A DNA stretch of 15,511 nt from the NCBI GenBank assembly GCA_023511475.1, contig JAIMBM010000015.1:1-15511 (forward strand). Direction: 5' to 3'. The notes below the pieces were generated by a model. That model did not search any database. It saw only the letters and a program-made list of their open reading frames with translations, and was not told where the DNA came from. The position numbers and the translations under genes are program-made. Numbering within the stretch: position 1 is the first letter of the stretch; every line of letters starts with the position of its first letter. Origin of the DNA: Anaerolineae bacterium. Lineage in GTDB: Bacteria > Chloroflexota > Anaerolineae > SpSt-313. This document shows, piece after piece, positions 7,582 through 12,979 of the stretch.

Positions 7582-9672
7582 ATGCCAGCAAGCCAGGCTC
7601 GCTATGGCCTGCAGGCCAAGGCTCAGTCTCACGATGTGGCCCTGTTCATCGATTGGGAAAACCTCAAGAGCAGCCTGAGTCAGGCAAACCTCAAGGTCAA
7701 CCTGACCTCGCTGCGTGAGACCGCCGAGACCTTTGGCAGGCTCGTGATCGCCAACGCCTATGCGGATTGGCAGGACGACTGGCATCAGTCGGACCCGGAG
7801 AACCTGTATGCCGCCGGCATCGAGCCGGTGTATGTGCCCACGCGGGTAGTTACCGAGTCCAATGGGGTGCGCCGGCGCAAGAACGCCGTCGACATCAAAC
7901 TGACGGCGGACTGCGTCGAGTGCTGTCACAATCACCCCAATATCGGCACGTTCATCCTCGCCTCAGGCGATGGTGACTTTATCCACATGGTCAACACGCT
8001 CCGTCCTTACGGCAAGCAGGTCGTAGCCATCGGCGTCTCCTGGAGCACGTCGCCCCGCCTTGCGGAGCGCGTGGACCAGTTCCTGTACTACGACAGGGAC
8101 GTCGATCCCGTCGACGCCCAGCGCTACCGCCTGCCCACGCCTGGCGCCAGTACGGGCGAGGATGCCGAGCTGCAGCGCGCCTTCGAGCTGGTCGTCGAGA
8201 TCATCCGCAGCTCCCAGCATGGGGATAGGGCCCTCCTCTCCTGGATCAAGAACGAGCTGATCCGTCGGCTGCGACACTTTGACGAGAGCCGCTTTGGCTT
8301 TCCCAAGTTCAAGCTGTTCATGCGCGAGGCGGAGCGACGCGGGCTCCTGTACATCGTAGAGGATGGTCTGGTCGACTGGGCCTACCTCCCCAGCGCACAG
8401 GAGAGTGAGGAGCTGGGCGCGCGCGACGTTGCGCCGCTCGAGGCGATTGACGAGAGCGCGCTGCCCACGATCATCCGCTTTGCGGACGATCTGCAGAAGC
8501 GGAGCCCCTATGTAGCCTTTATGTACCTGGTGGATCAGATCATCCGCGCGGCCATTCTGCCGCACCTGCGCCGTGACCAGCTCATGCTGGTCCTGAACCA
8601 CGCTGTCGATGACCTGATCTTCCTGCGCGGCAGCTACACACTGGAGGACCCTCTCGGCGGCCAGACGAGGAACATCCGCACCCTCGTTCTGAACCGGGAG
8701 CACCCGCTGGTCCAGGCGACGCTTGGCGGGCAGCCGTCGCCCGACGGCTCTCTTGTCGGGCCCGAGGGAGGCGTCGCCGATGAAGGAACAGCCGCAGGCG
8801 ACCCTGAGCTCAGCAAGCTCCTCCTGGCCCTCGAGGCCGACCCTGAGAGCCCGACGCTGCTGATGAGCGCAGCGCGCCGCTGCTTCCAGTTGCACCGATA
8901 CGAGGAGGCGATCCGTTACCAGCAGCGAGCCGTCGCCCGTCAGCCGGACAATATCGAGTACACGTGCCTGCTGGCACGCACCCTGAGCACCGCCGGCCGC
9001 GCCGACGAAGCCATCGCCATCTGTCGCGAGGCTGCCAGCAGGTCCGCGGACCATCCGCTCCCGCACATGACCCTCGGCTCCATCCACTTCGCCCAGGGCG
9101 CCTGGAAGGATGCCGCCGATGAGTTCGGGCAGGCTCTCGCCGTCGTGGCCGACAACCCGACCCAGAAGGCACAGCTCTTGCTCAACATGGCCCGCTGTTA
9201 CGAGCACCTCGGCGACGAGGAGGCCGCGCGACAGCACTGCCGGGAGGGTCTGGCCCTTGCGCCCGACCATCCGGGGCTCCTCGAGCTGGAGGGCTACCTT
9301 CAGCTCGATCCCACGCGACGGGAGGGCTACCAGCTCGCCAAGCAGGCAGCAGCCCTCGCCGTCCAGCCGGGCCGCGAGGCAGAGACGATCCAGATGGCAG
9401 AGCGGGCGCTCAGCGCCGACCCGGGCCATTACCTCCCCTACTATGCCCTCGGCGAGGTCCATCAGCGCCTGCGGCAGCCGCGCGCCGCTGCGGAGAACCT
9501 GGAGAAGGCAGCCACCCTTTGCCCCAACCCGGCCACTCAGGCGGCCATCTACCAGAAGCTTTGGCGGCTGTACACCAGGCTCGGCGAGCCGGAGAAGGCC
9601 CATCTCGCGCAGATGCGCGCCGCCCATCTCGGTGCAGACAAGATCGCAGTGCAGATATCTGAGGAGGCATGA
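7582..9672 (+). CDS. NYN-domain (LabA-like) putative RNase with LOTUS/OST-HTH-like and TPR domains
   Basis: 696 aa. A NYN/PIN-fold nuclease domain covers ~16-175, with acidic metal-site residues in FIDWENL (D24), KNAVDIKL (D104) and ASGDGDF (D130, D132). All positions expected for activity are present, so Mg-dependent RNA cleavage is likely. Residues ~195-270 resemble a LOTUS/OST-HTH domain (ALLSWIKNELIRRL, FGFPKFKLFMREAERRGLL), a module known to bind RNA or regulate helicases. Residues ~290-380 form a further helical part without a clear match. From ~408 to the end there are about seven TPR repeats (YEEAIRYQQRAVARQP, WKDAADEFGQALAVV). No signal or TM is seen, so it is cytoplasmic. ATG 7582 follows AGGAGGAG. 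The stop overlaps the translin ATG (ATGA), implying translational coupling. RNase activity is inferred from the fold. Confidence 0.88.
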   Translation: MPASQARYGLQAKAQSHDVALFIDWENLKSSLSQANLKVNLTSLRETAETFGRLVIANAYADWQDDWHQSDPENLYAAGIEPVYVPTRVVTESNGVRRRKNAVDIKLTADCVECCHNHPNIGTFILASGDGDFIHMVNTLRPYGKQVVAIGVSWSTSPRLAERVDQFLYYDRDVDPVDAQRYRLPTPGASTGEDAELQRAFELVVEIIRSSQHGDRALLSWIKNELIRRLRHFDESRFGFPKFKLFMREAERRGLLYIVEDGLVDWAYLPSAQESEELGARDVAPLEAIDESALPTIIRFADDLQKRSPYVAFMYLVDQIIRAAILPHLRRDQLMLVLNHAVDDLIFLRGSYTLEDPLGGQTRNIRTLVLNREHPLVQATLGGQPSPDGSLVGPEGGVADEGTAAGDPELSKLLLALEADPESPTLLMSAARRCFQLHRYEEAIRYQQRAVARQPDNIEYTCLLARTLSTAGRADEAIAICREAASRSADHPLPHMTLGSIHFAQGAWKDAADEFGQALAVVADNPTQKAQLLLNMARCYEHLGDEEAARQHCREGLALAPDHPGLLELEGYLQLDPTRREGYQLAKQAAALAVQPGREAETIQMAERALSADPGHYLPYYALGEVHQRLRQPRAAAENLEKAATLCPNPATQAAIYQKLWRLYTRLGEPEKAHLAQMRAAHLGADKIAVQISEEA

Positions 9673-10310
9673 TGCCACTGGCCAACCTGGAGGCAATAAC
9701 GGAGCGAATCAGGGCGAGCTTTGAGGCCAAGAATGCGGCCCGGGACCTGGCGTTGCTCCGGAGCCGCGAGCTGATCCGGCTCTCCGCGAACGCGATCCGT
9801 GCCGCCCACCGAAACGACTTTGCCGAGAGCGCCGAGCTCCTCGGCGCAGCGCGGGCAGCAGCGGCCACGATGACGGAGGACCTGCGGGCCCACCCGGACC
9901 TGTACTACACGGGCTATACCCAGGACGCCCTCAAGGAGTACGCCGAGGCGAGCATCACCATCAGCCTCGTGCAGGGGTTGGACCTCCCCGACCCGGAGGA
10001 GCTTGGCGTCCAGTATGCCGCCTACATGAACGGCCTCGGCGAGGCGGCCTGCGAGCTCCGGCGCTATGCCCTCGACGCCCTGCGCCACGGTGACATCGCC
10101 ACCGCCGAGAGGATGCTAGTGGCAATGGACGAGATCTATGACACCCTGATTACCATGGATTTCCCCGAAGCACTCACTGCCGGCCTGCGGCACACCACCG
10201 ACGCCGTCCGCACCGCGCTCGAGCGCACACGGGGCGAGCTGGCGGTCGCCGCGCGCCAGCAGAGCCTGGAGGAAGCACTGAAGGACCTTGAGCGACGACT
10301 ACCGGCCTGA
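9669..10310 (+). CDS. Translin-family protein (bacterial translin/TRAX homologue)
   Basis: 213 aa, all-helical. The C-terminal half is typical of the translin/TRAX superfamily: CELRRYALDALRHGDIATAERML, then EIYDTLITMDFP, then a GLRHTTDAVRTALERTRGEL helix. The central EYAEA (E90, E93) matches the acidic pair that forms part of the active site in the TRAX subunit of the C3PO RNase. At the third acidic position of TRAX I align E125 rather than Asp, so catalysis is plausible but unproven. Translins form barrel-like oligomers that bind single-stranded RNA or DNA. ATG 9669 overlaps the NYN stop. A second ATG at 9672 has better spacing to AGGAGG (9662-9667), so the true start may be one codon later. 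Coupling to a NYN RNase suggests joint RNA handling. Confidence 0.88.
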   Translation: MMPLANLEAITERIRASFEAKNAARDLALLRSRELIRLSANAIRAAHRNDFAESAELLGAARAAAATMTEDLRAHPDLYYTGYTQDALKEYAEASITISLVQGLDLPDPEELGVQYAAYMNGLGEAACELRRYALDALRHGDIATAERMLVAMDEIYDTLITMDFPEALTAGLRHTTDAVRTALERTRGELAVAARQQSLEEALKDLERRLPA

Positions 10311-10590
10311 TCCTGCCCAGCCGGGTGGGCGCCGCAGCGTGATCGGTGCCAGCGAGTTGGGCGAGTTCGCTTACTGTCGGCGCGGCTGGTGGCTCAGCCG
10401 CGTGAAGGGGCTTGAGTCCGCCAACCTGGCGGCTATGGCTCAGGGGCGCCTCGAGCATGATGCCCATGGACGGCGCGCCCGGCGGGCCTATCGGATGGAG
10501 CGATGGGCCCTGCTGGCTCTTATCGCGGCCCTTGCCACGATGGCTGCAGGGCTCTGCCTCCTCAGCGCAGCCCTCGGAGGACGCCTGTGA
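10288..10590 (+). CDS. N-terminal half of a split Cas4-like PD-(D/E)XK protein, with C-terminal TM helix
   Basis: 100 aa from TTG 10288, overlapping the translin 3' end by 23 bases. Residues ~18-60 match the start of Cas4/RecB-type nucleases: IGASELGEFAYCRRGWWL carries the single N-terminal Fe-S cysteine (C30), and GRLEH gives the GxxxH motif (H57). A basic patch (GRRARRAYRMER) is followed by one TM helix (~73-97) and the stop. The catalytic Asp, Glu and Lys and the other three cysteines are missing here, but all occur in the gene at 11336-11875. Positive residues before the helix predict that the soluble part faces the cytoplasm. A TTG start with AAGGA very close upstream is not ideal; GTG 10339 is an alternative but would begin just before the motif. 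Assignment rests on motif order. Confidence 0.72.
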   Translation: MSDDYRPDPAQPGGRRSVIGASELGEFAYCRRGWWLSRVKGLESANLAAMAQGRLEHDAHGRRARRAYRMERWALLALIAALATMAAGLCLLSAALGGRL

Positions 10591-11354
10591 GGCGACATAG
10601 GAGCGTCCTCTGTGCCCTGGCGCTACTCGCCGCCACGCTCTTGTCGGTCGCCACTCTGGCACCCTCGCCGCTGGCCACCGGCGGTCACGACCGGGGATCC
10701 TTCCGCTACGCAGCCGGCCGCGGAGGCACCTCCCGCGGCACTGCTGGGGCGGGGCTCGTCCCATCGCCAACACCCACGGCCACGGCGACCTCCACGCCGA
10801 CCGCCACCGCGACGCCCTCACCCACGCCGACATCGACGCCTGCCGCGACGCCGTCGCCGACCGCCACGCCGTCCGCGACGGCCACACCAACCCCGACGCA
10901 GACGGCTGCACCGACGCAGACCCCCGTGCCGTCGCGCGCCATCCTGGTCGACCAGAACACCCAGCTCATGCACATCTATGAGAACGGAGCCGAGATCAGG
11001 ACCCTCCCCTGCAGCACCGGCCTGCCGCTTGATTACCACTGGACCCCCGGCTGGTCCGGAACTGTCGGGCGATATGTCGGCACCTTCTACGCTTTTGGCG
11101 CCTACGCCGATGACGCCTGGATGCTCTTCAAGGCCAGCGGCGACATCCTCATCCACAGCGTGCCCTACGTGTGGGAGGATGGCCGCAAGGTCTATCAGGA
11201 CCTGGATGCCCTCGGGCAGCGCCCCTCCTCGCACGGATGCATCCGGCTCTCTCCCGAGGACGCCCGCTGGCTAACCGAATGGAACCCGCAGGGCGTTCCG
11301 ATCTCCATAACGCCGCTCACACGGACGGACTGGCCATGGCCGCCCTCGGAGTGA
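10587..11354 (+). CDS. L,D-transpeptidase (YkuD domain), exported
   Basis: 255 aa from GTG 10587, which overlaps the preceding stop (GTGA) and follows GGAGG (10576-10580) at 6-nt spacing. The N-terminus is a signal sequence or anchor (RRHRSVLCALALLAATLL, ~1-30). A long Thr/Pro/Ala linker follows (~59-115), then a YkuD domain from ~117. The active-site motif is present: H190 in ILIHS, then SSHGCIRLS with H216 and nucleophile C218. Such enzymes make 3-3 cross-links in peptidoglycan or attach proteins to it, outside the membrane. The gene is wedged exactly between the two halves of the Cas4-like protein, which is odd for a cell-wall enzyme. It may be a passenger, or it may share regulation. The larger open frame starting at 10503 is not needed. 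Confidence 0.88.
   Translation: MRRHRSVLCALALLAATLLSVATLAPSPLATGGHDRGSFRYAAGRGGTSRGTAGAGLVPSPTPTATATSTPTATATPSPTPTSTPAATPSPTATPSATATPTPTQTAAPTQTPVPSRAILVDQNTQLMHIYENGAEIRTLPCSTGLPLDYHWTPGWSGTVGRYVGTFYAFGAYADDAWMLFKASGDILIHSVPYVWEDGRKVYQDLDALGQRPSSHGCIRLSPEDARWLTEWNPQGVPISITPLTRTDWPWPPSE
10760..10932 (+). repeat. Low-complexity Thr/Pro/Ala coding repeat
   Basis: Imperfect repeats of ACN-CCN and GCN codons (units such as CCGACCGCCACG) encode the TPT/ATP linker of the L,D-transpeptidase. This is a typical wall-spanning spacer. Such stretches can change length by slippage. Confidence 0.7.
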
Positions 11355-11875
11355 TCCTCGCCCTGCTTGGGCTCGGGCTCGCAGCAGCGGCCTTCCTGAC
11401 CTGGCGATATGCCAGGCAGCAGCAGGCTGTGCTGGGTCTGCCAGCGGGGCGGGTTGTCCGCGTCGACATGGGGTCCTGGCAGAGGTGCACGCGGCCTCTC
11501 TACTCCCCGCAGTACCGCCTGGCCGGCAAGCCCGACTACCTGGTGCGCTGCGGTGGCCGGCTGATTCCTGTCGAGGTCAAGCCGGGCCGCCATGCGGCCT
11601 CACCCTACGCCTCGGACGTCCTCCAGCTCGGCGCCTACCTCCTGCTGGTAGAGGCAGAGACGGGCAGGCGGCCTCCCCATGGATTGCTCCGCTACTCCGG
11701 GGGCACCTTTGAGATACCCTACACGCCCGCCTTGCGGGAGTCAGTGATCCGAACCCTCCGCGAGATGCAGGAGCTTTGGCGAGCGCGGGACGTCCCTCCC
11801 CAGCATCACGACCCCCGGCGCTGTCGTCGGTGCGGCCATCGACAGCACTGCAACGCACAGGTATCAGAAAGGTAG
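11336..11875 (+). CDS. C-terminal catalytic half of a split Cas4-like PD-(D/E)XK nuclease, with N-terminal TM helix
   Basis: 179 aa from ATG 11336, overlapping the L,D-transpeptidase by 19 bases. A TM helix (~3-22) is followed by a basic segment (TWRYARQQQ), which predicts that the rest faces the cytoplasm. The catalytic core then reads LAGKPDYLV (D67), LIPVEVKPG (E80, K82) and QLGAY (Q97, Y101), the Cas4/RecB motifs II, III and QhxxY. The C-terminus has CRRCGHRQHC (C163, C166, C172), the three-cysteine cluster that pairs with one N-terminal cysteine to hold a [4Fe-4S] centre in Cas4. That N-terminal cysteine and the GxxxH motif are absent here but present in the protein at 10288-10590. Known Cas4/AddB-type enzymes cut DNA ends, so activity here is inferred. 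The start is supported by the TM segment, with only a weak ribosome-binding site. Confidence 0.82.
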   Translation: MAALGVILALLGLGLAAAAFLTWRYARQQQAVLGLPAGRVVRVDMGSWQRCTRPLYSPQYRLAGKPDYLVRCGGRLIPVEVKPGRHAASPYASDVLQLGAYLLLVEAETGRRPPHGLLRYSGGTFEIPYTPALRESVIRTLREMQELWRARDVPPQHHDPRRCRRCGHRQHCNAQVSER

Positions 11876-11905
11876 CGATTTTGTAACCTGCTCCTTTTTC
11901 TGATA
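11862..11905 (+). terminator. Inverted repeat across the end of the Cas4-like gene (possible RNA hairpin)
   Basis: TATCAGAAA (11862-11870) is exactly complementary to TTTCTGATA (11897-11905), with a 26-base loop that contains the stop codon. No T-run follows the right arm, so it is not a standard intrinsic terminator. It could be a 3'-end stabilising stem or a protein-binding site. Confidence 0.3.
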
Positions 11906-11999
11906 ACGACCGGTCAAGTTGAAGTGCCATCCCTTGGGGTGTATCGCTACCTTATCCACTATATGTCGTATATCCCGCTCTGTTGGCCATGTTCGGCGT

Positions 12000-12029
12000 T
12001 TGACACCGTTGCGTAAACAGTGGTATGGT
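12000..12029 (+). promoter_or_regulatory. Promoter of the ECF sigma factor gene
   Basis: Perfect TTGACA (12000-12005), an 18-nt spacer, then TATGGT (12024-12029, 4/6). Predicted start near 12036, leaving a ~50-nt leader before GTG 12088. It looks like a housekeeping-type promoter. Confidence 0.6.
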
Positions 12030-12074
12030 AGGGCACCGACGGCCGTATCTTTTCTGGTTCCTCTACGTCTCCAA

Positions 12075-12079
12075 GGGAG
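12075..12079 (+). promoter_or_regulatory. Ribosome-binding site that sets the sigma factor start
   Basis: GGGAG lies 8 bases before GTG 12088. The in-frame GTG or ATG further upstream lacks such a site and would start inside or right after the -10 box. Confidence 0.55.
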
Positions 12080-12087
12080 AAACGCGC

Positions 12088-12633
12088 GTGGTGCGCAACG
12101 GCCAGGATGGCTCCGTTCTCGAACGGGTCCAGGAGTACGATCCCGACGCCCTGGGCGAGATCTACGACCGCTATGCGGGCCGCATCTACAGCTACATCTA
12201 CTACCGGTTGGGCGACGCGCATCTGGCCGAAGACCTCACCGGAACGGTCTTTGTCAAGATGCTGGAGGCCATCCGGAACAGCAGGGCGTGGAACGTATCC
12301 TTTTCGGGCTGGCTCTATCGCATCGCCCACAACCTGGTCGTTGACCACTTCCGGCGCTGCGAGCAGGACCACGCCGCTGCCCTCGATGAGCGGCTGGTCG
12401 CCGGAGACCAGGACCCCGTGAAGGTTGTCGAGCAGCAGATGGAGGGTGACCGCCTCCGTCGGGCGATCTCGCAACTGACGCACGAGCAGAGCCTGGTCAT
12501 CACCCTCAAGTTCGGTGAGGGGCTGAGCAACGCCGAGGTCGCGCGGATGATCGGGAAGACCGAGGGCGCCATCAAGTCATTGCAGTTCAGGGCGATGGCG
12601 TCGCTACGTCGCATACTGGAGGCGAGCGAGTAG
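12088..12633 (+). CDS. ECF-type RNA polymerase sigma factor
   Basis: 181 aa from GTG 12088, a normal length for this family. Region 2 covers ~24-91 (LGEIYDRYAGRIYSYIYYRLGD, AEDLTGTVFVKMLEAI, FSGWLYRIAHNLVVDHFRR), and binds core polymerase and the -10 element. Region 4 covers ~121-177 (LRRAISQLTHEQSLVITLKF, LSNAEVARMIGKTEGAIKSLQFRA), a helix-turn-helix for the -35 element. No region 3 or extra C-terminal domain is present. ECF factors switch on envelope or stress genes when an anti-sigma factor lets go. The next gene begins one base after the stop and is the best candidate for a regulator. Target genes cannot be told from this window; the promoter seen upstream looks sigma70-like rather than autoregulatory. 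Confidence 0.9.
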   Translation: MVRNGQDGSVLERVQEYDPDALGEIYDRYAGRIYSYIYYRLGDAHLAEDLTGTVFVKMLEAIRNSRAWNVSFSGWLYRIAHNLVVDHFRRCEQDHAAALDERLVAGDQDPVKVVEQQMEGDRLRRAISQLTHEQSLVITLKFGEGLSNAEVARMIGKTEGAIKSLQFRAMASLRRILEASE

Positions 12634-12634
12634 G

Positions 12635-12934
12635 ATGTCCAGATGGCGGCCGCGGGAGGCCGGGGAGGCCTTGGATGAGGCCTTGTCGCGGCTGATGCGC
12701 GGCGAGTCCCTCCAGGTTTGCCTGTCCACCCATCCTGAGATGGCGGGCGAGCTGCTCCCCTTCTTGCTCCTTGCTCAGAGGCTTCGGGCGCTCGCCTTTG
12801 GCATGCCAGATCCCACCCCAATCCTGGCCATCGGCCGGGTGCGCTTCCTGCAGGCGGCCAGCCGTCTGCGTGCCCGGCACACCCCTGACCCCCGCCAGAG
12901 CCTGCGGCCCGGGGGCGAGGACTCCCGCTCCTGA
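12635..12934 (+). CDS. Small protein following the ECF sigma factor, possible anti-sigma or regulator
   Basis: 99 aa, ATG one base after the sigma stop, with GGAGG (12618-12622) 12 bases upstream. Residues ~9-60 form helices with a pattern (EALDEALSRLMRGESLQVCLSTHPEMAGELLPFLLLAQRLRAL) that I recall from the N-terminus of larger proteins encoded next to ECF sigma genes in Chloroflexota, often with a DUF5667-type domain and a TM helix after it. Here the protein stops after an Arg-rich tail, with no TM helix. It is therefore either a short cytoplasmic form or a truncated descendant. The immediate coupling to the sigma gene is the main evidence for a regulatory role. No zinc-binding anti-sigma motif (HxxxCxxC) is present. 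Confidence 0.65.
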   Translation: MSRWRPREAGEALDEALSRLMRGESLQVCLSTHPEMAGELLPFLLLAQRLRALAFGMPDPTPILAIGRVRFLQAASRLRARHTPDPRQSLRPGGEDSRS

Positions 12935-12960
12935 GGGTCCAGTCAGGCCCTTCTCTCTTC
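12935..12960 (+). terminator. Possible weak terminator after the sigma operon
   Basis: GGG-t-CC (12935-12940) pairs with GGCCC (12946-12950) around an AGTCA loop, followed by a pyrimidine tract TTCTCTCTTC. It lies between two converging genes, where a terminator is expected, but the stem is short and has a bulge. Confidence 0.35.
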
Positions 12961-12979
12961 ACGCAGAGGATTGGCGCTT

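Larger units (their letters stand above)
11876..12087. other. 212-base gene-free region before the sigma factor gene
   Basis: This stretch is clearly richer in A and T than the genes around it. It holds the right arm of the inverted repeat, the ECF promoter at 12000-12029 and the ribosome-binding site at 12075-12079. The open frame from 12025 to 12087 is treated as leader. Confidence 0.5.

Noticed and set aside
7963..9696. Long minus-strand open frame opposite the NYN gene
   Set aside because: It is the antisense of a clear NYN-LOTUS-TPR gene; long antisense frames are common in GC-rich DNA, and its product shows no domain.
10575..11360. Programmed -1 frameshifting that would fuse the nuclease halves with the transpeptidase
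   Set aside because: Each successive gene is in the -1 frame, but I see no X-XXY-YYZ slippery sequence at either overlap, and good start codons are available for the transpeptidase and the second half.
10288..11875. CRISPR-associated Cas4 of an adaptation module
   Set aside because: No cas1, cas2, effector gene or repeat-spacer array is in the window, and the protein is split and membrane-anchored, unlike Cas4 in adaptation modules.
11961..11973. AT-rich palindrome upstream of the sigma gene as an operator
   Set aside because: Only four base pairs on each side match, which is too weak to support in an AT-rich patch.
12025..12087. Longer N-terminus of the ECF sigma factor
   Set aside because: The start would fall within or directly after the predicted -10 box, whereas GTG 12088 has a well-placed ribosome-binding site and gives the usual family length.
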